The position numbers and the translations under genes were made by a program. A DNA stretch of 28,749 nucleotides, from the NCBI GenBank assembly GCA_937973585.1, contig CALJKN010000045.1, positions 1 through 28,749 of the forward strand. The letters are read 5' to 3'. The number at the start of each line of letters is the position of its first letter. Within the stretch, counting starts at the first letter, position 1. This document shows positions 8,116 through 15,868 of this stretch, piece by piece. The notes under the pieces were generated by a model. The model was not told the DNA's origin. It saw only the letters and a program-made list of their open reading frames with translations, and did not search any database. This stretch comes from an uncultured Helicobacteraceae bacterium. Lineage in GTDB: Bacteria > Campylobacterota > Campylobacteria > Campylobacterales > UBA6016.

Positions 8116-9087
8116 ATGAACAAGATAACATCCCAGATAAAATTTATAGGGATTAGCCTCTCGGTTATCTCTATAGCTTTGATACTTTTGACCCTAAATC
8201 TAAACTACAGTAGCAAAAACGACGGGCATGTCGTAAATATCGCCGGAAAAGAGCGGATGTTGACTCAGAAAATGGCAAAAGAGCTGTTTTTGAATCTCCA
8301 TAGGGATGCAAAGGATTTCAATGAGTTTGAGGCGGCAAAAAAGGAGTTTTTGGCCAATCTTTCCGATTTAACCGAGGGGAATGATAAAAATAGAATCAAC
8401 CCGCCGCCAACATTGGCTATAAAAACGAGACTGCAAAACATAAAACAAAAAAGCGATATTTTTTTGGAGTATGCCGCAAAGATAAAGGGGGGAAATACAT
8501 CAACCGAGATCGTAGAGATGATGTATCTCTCAAACAATATGCTCCTCTCCTCAATCGACGAGACGGTTAGGATATATGCGGCAGAGGTGGAGTCTCAGCG
8601 GACAAAACTGGAGGCTCTGCAATATTTTGGAGGCATACTCATACTGCTTGCGGTTTTGATGAGCGTGTATCTAGTGAAACAAATCGAAGCTAAATTTGAT
8701 AAATTCCTGCACGATACGAGAGAGATCGGAAGCATTAAGTGTGACGAGTCCGATTTTGTCGGTTCTGCAGAGGATGACGGCGAGTTAGAGCAAGCTAAGA
8801 GCAAGCTAAAGAACTTTATGGATAAAGTGGAAAAAGTAGTTGCAAAAGCCCAAAAAGCCCTTGATGAGTCTCAAAATGCAATCTCTGAGCTGGAGGCAAG
8901 TACAAAAGTCGTCGAAAAAAGGCTTTTGAGTGGAGATTTGGACGAGAAGACGAAAAAAGAGATGGAGAGCTACGTAGACGAGAGTGAAGACCTAACCATC
9001 TCATCATTAGAAGAGATAGCCGGAACAAAAGAGATGCTCAGTAAATTCAAAGAAAAACTAAACGAGATTAATCAGAAAATAGGGTAG
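8116..9087 (+). CDS. PilJ/NarX-like membrane sensor without output domain
   Basis: A 323-aa membrane protein: TM1 about residues 9-29, periplasmic helical domain about 30-168, TM2 about 170-188, then a cytoplasmic charged coiled-coil to the end. NIAGKERMLTQKMAKEL (41-57) just after TM1 is the signature helix of the PilJ-type sensor domain and resembles the nitrate-binding P-box of NarX/NarQ (INxAGxxRM). No HAMP, histidine kinase or chemoreceptor tip is visible. The ATG at 8116 has TAAAGGG upstream. It closes the nap string 9 nt after the Crp/Fnr gene. Nitrate or nitrite binding is an inference from family and context. Confidence 0.75.
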   Translation: MNKITSQIKFIGISLSVISIALILLTLNLNYSSKNDGHVVNIAGKERMLTQKMAKELFLNLHRDAKDFNEFEAAKKEFLANLSDLTEGNDKNRINPPPTLAIKTRLQNIKQKSDIFLEYAAKIKGGNTSTEIVEMMYLSNNMLLSSIDETVRIYAAEVESQRTKLEALQYFGGILILLAVLMSVYLVKQIEAKFDKFLHDTREIGSIKCDESDFVGSAEDDGELEQAKSKLKNFMDKVEKVVAKAQKALDESQNAISELEASTKVVEKRLLSGDLDEKTKKEMESYVDESEDLTISSLEEIAGTKEMLSKFKEKLNEINQKIG

Positions 9088-9114
9088 GGATGGTGTCGGT
9101 ATATCGGGCGAGGA

Positions 9115-9567
9115 CTACCTATAGTTTTTCATAGCCCTTGCCGCCTCTAGCTTCGCCTCTTTCTCTTTTATCGCATCCCGTTTGTCATGGAGTTGCTTCC
9201 CTTTTGCTAGGGCGATTTCGAGTTTGATTTTGTTTCTATTATTTGCGTATAGCGACAAGACGACTATCGTTAGTCCGTCCTCTTTTACTTTTTGGTGGAG
9301 CTTCAAAAGCTCTTTTTTGTGCAACAGTAGCTTTCTGACCCTTGTTTCATCAGGTTTATATGCCGTGACGGCAGTTTGAAGATGTGAGATATGCATCCCC
9401 ATCACAAAAGCCTCCATATTTATAATCCGGACATAACTGTCTTTTAGATTGACTCTGGCACATCTGATAGCCTTTGCTTCGCTCCCCGCCAGACTGACCC
9501 CGGCTTCGTATTTGTCGAGTATATGGTAGTCATGAAACGCTTTTTTATTGTTTGCGTAGACTTTCAT
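9115..9567 (-). CDS. smpB: SmpB, tmRNA-binding protein
   Basis: SmpB delivers tmRNA (ssrA) to stalled ribosomes for trans-translation. The 150-aa protein has the family features: KKAFHDYHILDKYEAGVSL at the N-terminus, then GSEAKAIRCARVNLKDSYVRI (split here as a conserved strand pair), and a basic helical C-terminal tail (KRDAIKEKEAKLEAARAMK) that enters the mRNA channel. The ATG at 9567 overlaps the ispE stop by 4 nt (ATGA), indicating translational coupling. It is the last gene of the minus-strand operon. It converges on the sensor gene ending at 9087, with only 27 nt between them and no clear terminator. Confidence 0.97.
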   Translation of the reverse strand: MKVYANNKKAFHDYHILDKYEAGVSLAGSEAKAIRCARVNLKDSYVRIINMEAFVMGMHISHLQTAVTAYKPDETRVRKLLLHKKELLKLHQKVKEDGLTIVVLSLYANNRNKIKLEIALAKGKQLHDKRDAIKEKEAKLEAARAMKNYR

Positions 9568-10352
9568 ATCGTTATCGCCCCTTTGGGCTTAAATATAGTG
9601 CTCCCACTCCCGCTTAAAAACCATCCGTCTCTTTTGTGTTCGTAAAATTCCGGATATCTCTTTAGTACCGCTTTATACAAATCGTTTAGGCTAAGAGGGG
9701 CGTATGTCGCCAGTATCGTTTTCGAGCTCATCTTCTCCAGTTCTTCGGCAAACGACGGCTCTATAGAGCTTATAAAGTGCTTTCTAAAGCTTTTGAAAAC
9801 CTCTTTTGTGTCACACTTTATATCGTTCGGGGTAAACAGCTCAACGGCCGGTATGTCGTCCTCAAACGGCTCTACTATCTCCCCAATACCAAAAACGTTT
9901 GCAGATTTGTAGCCGTGGATAAAAAACGGTATATCGGCTCCGACTTTTGCCCCTATCGTCGCCAGTTCGTCGGTTGTTAGCCCAAGGGCTAAAATCTCGT
10001 TTAGCATCTTCAAAAATGTTGCCGCATTTGAGCTGCCGCCCCCTAAACCGGCAAATTTAGGGATTCTTTTTAAAACTACAAGTTTGTTTTTTTTGCAAAA
10101 CTCGGCTATTTTTTTCATCGGTTTGTAGTCTAGCAGTGCGTGATAGGCTTTGTATATCGTATTGTCTTTTCTGTCACAGTCAAAATCGCCGATTATCTCA
10201 AACGTAAGACCGTTTCCGGGTTCAAACCACATAACGTCGTGCGGTTCATCAAGCAGGACAAATCTGGAGGCAATCTCGTGGTAGTTATCTCTGGTTCCCG
10301 TAACTTTTAGGAATATATTTATTTTGCAGGGGGATTTGTATACTTTTTTCAA
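9564..10352 (-). CDS. ispE: IspE, 4-diphosphocytidyl-2-C-methyl-D-erythritol kinase
   Basis: Phosphorylates CDP-methylerythritol in the MEP pathway of isoprenoid synthesis, in the cytoplasm. The 262-aa protein has the GHMP kinase layout: Lys10 in SPCKINIFLKV, the ATP-binding glycine loop PKFAGLGGGSSNAA at 98-111, the catalytic Asp140 in GADIPFF and a C-terminal SGSGSTIF motif. The only sensible start is a TTG at 10352; its RBS is weak (AGAGAA region), so translation may depend on coupling to csrA, whose stop is 10 nt upstream. Its end overlaps smpB. Confidence 0.95.
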   Translation of the reverse strand: MKKVYKSPCKINIFLKVTGTRDNYHEIASRFVLLDEPHDVMWFEPGNGLTFEIIGDFDCDRKDNTIYKAYHALLDYKPMKKIAEFCKKNKLVVLKRIPKFAGLGGGSSNAATFLKMLNEILALGLTTDELATIGAKVGADIPFFIHGYKSANVFGIGEIVEPFEDDIPAVELFTPNDIKCDTKEVFKSFRKHFISSIEPSFAEELEKMSSKTILATYAPLSLNDLYKAVLKRYPEFYEHKRDGWFLSGSGSTIFKPKGAITI

Positions 10353-10362
10353 TGCGGGTTCT

Positions 10363-10590
10363 CTATTTTTTTATAAACTTTAGTCCGTCAAGATCTAGTT
10401 TTGAGAAGCTACTGCTAGCCTCTATATTCATATTTTTGACTTTTGCGATTAGCTCTTCTCTAAAAATCGGTATATCGGACGGCGCTTCAAAACCTAGTTT
10501 CACCTGATTTTGATCCACGGAGATGATTTTTACTTTTATATCATTGCCGATAGTAACGCTTTCGCCTATTTTTCTTGTCAGAATTAGCAA
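10363..10590 (-). CDS. csrA: CsrA, global post-transcriptional regulator
   Basis: RNA-binding dimer that binds GGA motifs in mRNA leaders and controls their translation; in Campylobacterota it acts on flagellar and metabolic mRNAs and is antagonised by FliW. The sequence begins LILTRKIGESVTIGNDI, the invariant first strands of CsrA, and has IFREEL (42-47), a conserved RNA-contact region. At 75 aa the C-terminal extension (SSSFSKLDLDGLKFIKK) is longer than in E. coli CsrA (61 aa), as usual in this phylum. The start is TTG at 10590 with AAAAGGG 4-5 nt upstream. It lies 10 nt after truB and 10 nt before ispE. Confidence 0.96.
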   Translation of the reverse strand: MLILTRKIGESVTIGNDIKVKIISVDQNQVKLGFEAPSDIPIFREELIAKVKNMNIEASSSFSKLDLDGLKFIKK

Positions 10591-10600
10591 GTTTGCCCTT

Positions 10601-11425
10601 TTAGAACTCTATATTGTTGAGCTTGTACGATACTTTTTCGTCTTTTATTTCGATAATCGAAAAATTGTCGTTACCGATTTTGACATAGTAAACCCCGTCG
10701 TCAAATATCTCAAAATCGGTTGCTATTAGTTTTTTTCCTACGATTATATCTGTTTTATCTTTTTTATATCTGTTTTCCGTCGCTCTCAGCGCACTAAAGA
10801 TATCAAAAGAGCTGTTTTTTTTGTAGTCAAATACCCCTTCGCTAGCTCTACACAGATAGCTAAGCGCTCCGTTTTCCCCTAAAGAGCGTGCAACCATCTC
10901 CCCTAGGGACCTTATGTATGTCCCTTTTGAAACCGATACCTCAAACGTTACAAAAGGGTGAGAGTAGGCTAATAACTTTGAATAAAAAACCTCTATTTGC
11001 GTTTTGGAGAGTTCAAAATCTATGTTTTTCCTCGCAAGTTCGTATGAGCGGACACCGTTTACCCATTTTGCACAGTATTTCGGCGGTGTTATAGATTTTA
11101 CCTCCGTGAGTGCTTCGACAGCTTTTTGAACCGCCGTTAAATCTTTAGCGGTTGTCTCGTCTATCTCGTAAACTCCTTCGATGTCGAGGGTATCGCTCTT
11201 TGCCCCTAGCCATAATGTAGCTATGTATGTTTTCGGTTCTAGCCGCAGATACTCAAACAACCTTGTTTTGTTGCCTGTGGCCACAACTAGATTGCCGCAT
11301 GCAAAAGGATCCAATGTTCCGCTAAACCCTGCTTTTTTAACCCTTAAACCCCTTTTTAGCCTCGCCAAAAAATTATTTGAGGAGACAAACAACGGTTTTT
11401 TAACTGCAAAAATTTCCTCTCTCAT
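10601..11425 (-). CDS. truB: TruB, tRNA pseudouridine-55 synthase
   Basis: Converts U55 to pseudouridine in the T-loop of tRNAs. The 274-aa protein carries KKAGFSGTLDPFACGNLVV near the N-terminus, the TruB motif with catalytic Asp39. The later YVRSLGEM-like segment (TYIRSLGEMVARSLGENG) is the conserved fold element of the family. A PUA-like C-terminus is reduced. The ATG at 11425 overlaps the uvrD stop by 4 nt, so the two are probably translationally coupled. Confidence 0.96.
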   Translation of the reverse strand: MREEIFAVKKPLFVSSNNFLARLKRGLRVKKAGFSGTLDPFACGNLVVATGNKTRLFEYLRLEPKTYIATLWLGAKSDTLDIEGVYEIDETTAKDLTAVQKAVEALTEVKSITPPKYCAKWVNGVRSYELARKNIDFELSKTQIEVFYSKLLAYSHPFVTFEVSVSKGTYIRSLGEMVARSLGENGALSYLCRASEGVFDYKKNSSFDIFSALRATENRYKKDKTDIIVGKKLIATDFEIFDDGVYYVKIGNDNFSIIEIKDEKVSYKLNNIEF

Positions 11426-13482
11426 ACCGCCTTTTCCACAAAAGAGGCTAGAATCTCCCTATGGGTTCCGCCGAAATTTATTTTTAGTTTTTGCTCTTTT
11501 CCTGATTTTGTAACCTCCAAAACCCTCCCAAAGCCGAAAAGTTTGTGTTTTACAAGGTCATTTTTTGAATACTCTCCTGCCCTTTGCCCTATCGCAACCG
11601 GAGAGTCTATGAGCCCACCCTCTTTTAAAAATCTGCTAGGAGGGGCATAGTCTCTTTTGCCGTAGATAAATCTACTTTTTGAGGTCGATAAAAAGAGTTT
11701 GTCTTTTGCCCTCGTAAATGCGACGTAACAGAGTCTCCGCTCCTCCTCGATGTCGGTATCCTCACCCGATACCGGGAAAAACCCCTCTTCGAGGGCAATT
11801 ACAAATACCGTTTTGAACTCAAGCCCTTTTGAGGAGTGCACCGTCATAATAGATACACCGTCCCAGTTTTTGGCTTCGTCTACGTCGCTTTGGATGCTTA
11901 TGTCGTTTAAGTACTCTTCGATATCCATTTGCGGATTTATTTTGAAAAACTCTTTTACGGAGGCGTAAAACTCATCCAGATTTTGGGCTCTCTCCTCTTC
12001 GTTAGGCAGAGATAGGAAAAATTTTTTTAGACCGATGCTATCTTCAAAGTTCTCCAAAAGGGTAAAAGTTGATTGTTTTTTATACTCCTCCAATCCCTCT
12101 ACGATCTCCACAAACTTTTTTATCTCCAAAAACGCTTTTTTACCGATGCTCTCTTGTAATGTTTTTTCAAAAAAATGGCTTGAGATTAGCTCAAATATCG
12201 GGATGTTAAGCCCTTTGGCGGTTGCCTCTAGTTTTTCTATAGTGACTTTGCCGATTGCCCTTTTGGGTTTATTAATGACCCGTTTTAGTGAAAAATCGTC
12301 GTACTTGTTGACGCTGAGTCTCAAATACGCTATTGCATCCCTAATCTCCTGCCTCTCAAAAAACTTTGTCCCGCCGATAAACGTATACGGCAGGTTCTCA
12401 CTCCTAAAACCCTCTTCAATACCTCTTGAGACTGCATTTACCCGAAATAAAACAGCTATGTCTGTAGGTTTGTGGCCGTTTTGAAGTAGCTCTTTTATCT
12501 TTTTTGCTATCCATCTAGCCTCTTCTTTTTCGTCCTCAAAATTTTTTAGTTCGACCTTTTCGGCGCTATCTCTTGTCGGTTTTAGCTGCTTTTGGTGTCT
12601 TTGGGAGTTGTTTGCTATGACGGAGTTTGCAATCTCCAGTATATTCCTCCCGCATCTGTAGTTCTCCTCTAGTTTTACCTCTTTTGCCCCTTCAAACATA
12701 TTTGCAAAAAAGAGGATATTCTCTATGACTGCACCCCTAAAGCTGTAGATACTCTGGTCGTCGTCGCCGACTACGCATAGGTTTGTATGGGTGGAGCATA
12801 GTTTTTTTAAAAGTTCGAGTTGCAATCTGTTTGTATCCTGATACTCGTCTACCATGATGTACTGATATTTTTTGCTACTCTCTTCGGCAACTTCAGGAAA
12901 CTCTTTTAGAATTGTGTACGGCAACAATAGCAAATCGTCAAAATCAACGAGATTGTTTTGGGCGATATAGTTTTCGTATTTGCCGTATACGGAGGCTATC
13001 TCTTTTTGGATTTCGGAGTCGGCATCTTTGGCGGCCTCTTGTGGCGAGATTATGTTGTTTTTAAAATTTGATATGGCGTGAGAGACGGTAGAGTGGGGGA
13101 GTTCTTCGCAAAATGTTTTGACTATTCTGTTTTTGTCGTCCGTATCTATCACGTTAAACGAGTTTTTACGCCCTAACTTTGTTATGTAAAATCTCAAAAA
13201 CAAAAGGCCGAATTTGTGAAATGTGCATAGTAGGGGAGGGTATGACGGTCTTTCTATCATAGAGAGTGCCCTGTTTCTCATCTCCTCTGCCGCTTTATTG
13301 GTGAATGTGAGGGTTAGGGTGTTGGCAGGGTCTATACCGAGACTTAGCAGGTATGCTAGTCTCGTAGTGATTGTTTTTGTCTTTCCACTACCGGCTCCGG
13401 CTAGTATCAAGAGTGGGCCGTCAACGGTCATAGCCGCTTCTTTTTGTGACGGATTAAGTTCGTTTAACCATTTTTCTATCAT
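11422..13482 (-). CDS. uvrD: UvrD/PcrA-type ATP-dependent DNA helicase
   Basis: Superfamily 1A 3'-5' helicase acting in nucleotide excision repair, replication-fork clearance and removal of RecA filaments. At 686 aa it contains the full motif set: Q-motif (LNPSQKEA), Walker A GAGSGKT (29-35), motif Ia TFTNKAAEEM, Walker B VDEYQDT (211-217), motif III GDDDQSIYSFRGA, motif IV (LEENYR), motif V (SIMTVHSSKGLEF) and motif VI (YVAFTRAKD). The C-terminal 45 residues (HKLFGFGRVLEV then LKINFGG) form the small Tudor-like tail of PcrA/UvrD proteins. It is first in the operon uvrD-truB-csrA-ispE-smpB. Rep is the alternative family name, but the C-terminal tail favours UvrD/PcrA. Confidence 0.93.
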   Translation of the reverse strand: MIEKWLNELNPSQKEAAMTVDGPLLILAGAGSGKTKTITTRLAYLLSLGIDPANTLTLTFTNKAAEEMRNRALSMIERPSYPPLLCTFHKFGLLFLRFYITKLGRKNSFNVIDTDDKNRIVKTFCEELPHSTVSHAISNFKNNIISPQEAAKDADSEIQKEIASVYGKYENYIAQNNLVDFDDLLLLPYTILKEFPEVAEESSKKYQYIMVDEYQDTNRLQLELLKKLCSTHTNLCVVGDDDQSIYSFRGAVIENILFFANMFEGAKEVKLEENYRCGRNILEIANSVIANNSQRHQKQLKPTRDSAEKVELKNFEDEKEEARWIAKKIKELLQNGHKPTDIAVLFRVNAVSRGIEEGFRSENLPYTFIGGTKFFERQEIRDAIAYLRLSVNKYDDFSLKRVINKPKRAIGKVTIEKLEATAKGLNIPIFELISSHFFEKTLQESIGKKAFLEIKKFVEIVEGLEEYKKQSTFTLLENFEDSIGLKKFFLSLPNEEERAQNLDEFYASVKEFFKINPQMDIEEYLNDISIQSDVDEAKNWDGVSIMTVHSSKGLEFKTVFVIALEEGFFPVSGEDTDIEEERRLCYVAFTRAKDKLFLSTSKSRFIYGKRDYAPPSRFLKEGGLIDSPVAIGQRAGEYSKNDLVKHKLFGFGRVLEVTKSGKEQKLKINFGGTHREILASFVEKAV

Positions 13483-13503
13483 TGTCTAAAGCTGTTTTTA
13501 ATT

Positions 13504-13520
13504 TTTTATACAGTATAAAA
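13504..13520. promoter_or_regulatory. Perfect palindrome in the uvrD / LysR divergent region
   Basis: TTTTATAC-A-GTATAAAA is an 8+1+8 palindrome lying 22 nt upstream of the uvrD start. Each strand contains a TATAC core, so it might be an operator or an overlapping pair of -10 boxes. The regulator is unknown; the adjacent LysR-type gene is one candidate although LysR sites usually show T-N11-A. Confidence 0.35.
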
Positions 13521-13588
13521 TTTTTTAATAATTGATTGGGTATGATACTATAAATTTGCTTTAACATCTAAAAACTTGCGTTTATATC

Positions 13589-13618
13589 TTGCATTTATAG
13601 ATAAAAATTAGTTATACT
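13589..13618 (+). promoter_or_regulatory. Putative sigma-70 promoter of the LysR-type gene
   Basis: TTGCAT (13589-13594) and TATACT (13613-13618) are separated by 18 nt and lie about 40 nt before the LysR-type start at 13659. The surroundings are strongly AT-rich, as in other Campylobacterota promoters. Confidence 0.45.
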
Positions 13619-13658
13619 GTTATAAATTTTCCAATAGAAGCGTATAGGAGGCTCGTGT

Positions 13659-14573
13659 ATGCTAAAAGATTTCTCAAAAATTCTCACTTTTCTAACAGTC
13701 GTAAGGGAGCGGAGCTTTTCAAAAGCAAGCGCTAAGATGGGTATCTCCCAGCCTGCCGTAACACAGCAGATAAAGTATATCGAAGACTATATGCAGACAA
13801 AACTGCTAGATAGAAAGAAAAACGGGATATTGCTTACAAAAGAGGGTGATGAGCTATACAGAATAGCCCAAAGACTAGAAAAATGTATTCAAAACACCGA
13901 AAAAGAGATGCTAAAAATCATCAATAAAGAGCTAAATTTTATTATCTCCGCCTCTTACACTATCGGAAACTATATACTTCCAAATTATGTCAGCAACATA
14001 AAAGAGTCGATTGCAAACGAGGTTTTTGTAAATATCAAAAAATCAAAAGATGCTGTTGATGACCTAATCAATGAGAGAGCCGATATAGCCCTTATCGAGA
14101 GTCCAAACTTTAGAGAGGGGGTAATCTATAGAGAGTGGATAGAGGATGAGCTTGTATTTTTTAGTAACGCTCCACTACCAAAATACCTAAAACCGTCTGA
14201 TTTGAAAAAGTTTGCATGGATATGTAGAGAGGAAAACTCCCATACCAGAAGGATTATGGCGGAGATATTCGGAGAGCTTGCGATCACTTGCGCCGAGGAC
14301 TTTGAGCTTAGATCTGTTTTGAGCGATTCTACTGCCGTTAAACAAACTGTTTTAAAACATCCTGTGGACTCCAAAAAACAGGTAATCGCCGTAATGTCTA
14401 GATTCGTTATAGCCGATGAAGTGGAGAGAGGTGTATTGTTTGAGGCGAGGCTAAAAACCAGAAAAATCAAAAGAAAACTATATATCGCATACCTAAAACA
14501 AGACAAACACAATGCATTTGTAGAAAACGTAGTCAAGTATCTACAAAGCATCAAAATAGCCCAAAGCAATTAA
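13659..14573 (+). CDS. LysR-type transcriptional regulator
   Basis: A 304-aa regulator with an N-terminal winged helix-turn-helix (about residues 3-62; SFSKASAKMGISQPAVTQQI is the classic LysR helix pair) and a C-terminal periplasmic-binding-like effector domain (about 88-300). The ATG at 13659 has a strong GGAGG 7 nt upstream. It is transcribed alone, divergently from uvrD, and closed by a hairpin terminator. The effector is not recognisable from sequence. No metabolic gene set is divergent to it, so autoregulation or a distant target is likely. Confidence 0.92.
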   Translation: MLKDFSKILTFLTVVRERSFSKASAKMGISQPAVTQQIKYIEDYMQTKLLDRKKNGILLTKEGDELYRIAQRLEKCIQNTEKEMLKIINKELNFIISASYTIGNYILPNYVSNIKESIANEVFVNIKKSKDAVDDLINERADIALIESPNFREGVIYREWIEDELVFFSNAPLPKYLKPSDLKKFAWICREENSHTRRIMAEIFGELAITCAEDFELRSVLSDSTAVKQTVLKHPVDSKKQVIAVMSRFVIADEVERGVLFEARLKTRKIKRKLYIAYLKQDKHNAFVENVVKYLQSIKIAQSN

Positions 14574-14583
14574 AACAAAATAG

Positions 14584-14614
14584 GAGCCTCTGATTAAAGA
14601 GGGGCTCTTATTTT
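14584..14614. terminator. Bidirectional hairpin terminator
   Basis: GAGCC-TCT (14584-14591) pairs with AGA-GG-GGCTC (14598-14607) around a GATTAA loop, with a two-base bulge. TTATTTT follows on the plus strand, and on the minus strand the stem is followed by TATTTTGTTTT. It sits between the LysR-type gene and the end of the convergent unknown gene, whose stop codon overlaps the edge of the stem. Confidence 0.75.
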
Positions 14615-15072
14615 AAAAACTTTTGATTCTCAGGCCTACTGAGGAGTTTCTCCATAGATCTATTTTCGGTCTCTACTTTTTTTATCTCCGGTTTTTTGAT
14701 TATTTTTTTCCTACCTGCGCACACATTGATAAATATCGGAGTATCCTCGACGATTATCTGGATGATATTTGAAGTGTCTATTGAGACGGTTGATGCAAAA
14801 TTTTCAGGGCCGAAGCCTGCTTCAAAAAACAGACTCTCGCCGCCCTCATCCATATAAGCGCTCTCGAAAGAGTAGTTAGAGAGGACAAACAGTGCTATCG
14901 GTTTTATGTTTTTTAGAATATCGTGCGGCAAAGAAGGCTCAAAAATAACCTCGGAGGTGTTGCATATTACGCCGAATTCGACATTGTTTTGGAGTAAAAA
15001 ACCGATTGTCTCTTTCACGTTGTTGTGCATAAAGTCGCAAAAATTATCGTTCGATATTAGCTTGTCTAGCAT
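14608..15072 (-). CDS. Conserved-looking protein of unknown function, recO-linked
   Basis: A 154-aa protein that I do not recognise. It is rich in Asn, Phe and Ile with alternating hydrophobic strands in residues 20-120 and a basic, disordered-looking C-terminus (GRKKIIKKPEIKKVETENRS). There is no signal peptide or membrane segment. The ATG at 15072 has AAGGG about 9 nt upstream. It lies 46 nt downstream of recO on the same strand and is probably cotranscribed with it. The composition and RBS support a real gene; function is unknown. Confidence 0.75.
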   Translation of the reverse strand: MLDKLISNDNFCDFMHNNVKETIGFLLQNNVEFGVICNTSEVIFEPSLPHDILKNIKPIALFVLSNYSFESAYMDEGGESLFFEAGFGPENFASTVSIDTSNIIQIIVEDTPIFINVCAGRKKIIKKPEIKKVETENRSMEKLLSRPENQKFLK

Positions 15073-15118
15073 TTATCCATACCCTTAAGTAATTTTGCGG
15101 GTAGTTTATCCAAAAATT

Positions 15119-15742
15119 TCAAAGTCCGTGGCAAATTATCGAAAACATCGCATCTATCTCTTTATCGTTAAAAGATGCGGAGATTTTTGAATCGAAAAAA
15201 TCGGCTAACTTTGCGCCGTCAAAACCCTCCGTGAACACGCATTGCTCATGCCCCGGCAAAAACCCTCTGGCTAGTGCGATTTTCTCACCCTCGTAAAACG
15301 GCTTTTCGCAAAAAAAACATATATCGTGCCTATGTAGTCTCCCCTCGTTGCCAATTAGCTTGATGTAGCTCTCTGCAATAACCCTTTTTGGATTGCTATA
15401 CTCAATCTTTTCGGCCGCATCTGCCAATATTTTATAAGGTTCGCCGCCGTGTTCCGTTACCTCTTTTAGGTGTTCAAACATCAATGCACAAAACGTCTGC
15501 CAGACTGATAGCCTGTGCCTTTCTTTTAGCCAGCCGTACCCTAGATGCGTAACGTCTCTTAGGCGTAATAGCGTCCTATTTTGTATCGGTTCGGCACTAA
15601 AGTCTATCTTGTATCCGAGGTTGATTTGGGAGTGTCTAGCCCCGTAGAATCTGTAAAGTGTTTTTAGTTTTTTTTCAGTTAGGACGTATACCAATAAATC
15701 TTCGTCTCTGATTTTTTTGACGTTTAATACAAAACCTTGCAA
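15119..15742 (-). CDS. recO: RecO, recombination mediator protein
   Basis: RecO helps load RecA onto SSB-coated single-stranded DNA in the RecFOR-type pathway. The 207-aa sequence begins MQGFVLNVKKIRDEDLLVYVL, an OB-fold strand pattern, followed by LYRFYGARHSQINLGYKIDF, which is characteristic of the short epsilonproteobacterial RecO. A CFFC pair near residue 150 with a later GHEQC suggests the metal-binding site seen in many RecO proteins. The start is a TTG at 15742; no ATG precedes the conserved MQGF. It is divergent from gltB. Confidence 0.88.
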   Translation of the reverse strand: MQGFVLNVKKIRDEDLLVYVLTEKKLKTLYRFYGARHSQINLGYKIDFSAEPIQNRTLLRLRDVTHLGYGWLKERHRLSVWQTFCALMFEHLKEVTEHGGEPYKILADAAEKIEYSNPKRVIAESYIKLIGNEGRLHRHDICFFCEKPFYEGEKIALARGFLPGHEQCVFTEGFDGAKLADFFDSKISASFNDKEIDAMFSIICHGL

Positions 15743-15824
15743 ATTTGGGCTACCGAATCGTAAATTTTGGGTTCAATTTATCTGTATTTTACCCGTTTTT
15801 TTGTAATATCTCGAATTTCATTTT

Positions 15825-15843
15825 CCGAGGCGAAATGCCTAGG
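15825..15843 (+). other. Small hairpin in the gltB leader
   Basis: CCGAGGC (15825-15831) can pair with GCCTAGG (15837-15843) around GAAAT, with one G-A mismatch. It lies 15 nt before the gltB RBS. A TAATAT at 15804-15809 just upstream may be a -10 box, which would put the hairpin near the 5' end of the mRNA. A role in message stability is possible but unproven. Confidence 0.3.
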
Positions 15844-15868
15844 AAACTAAGGGCTTTAAGGAACATAG

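Noticed and set aside
13561..13600. A LysR box (T-N11-A) before the LysR-type gene
   Set aside because: The region is so AT-rich that several weak matches occur; none has clear dyad symmetry.
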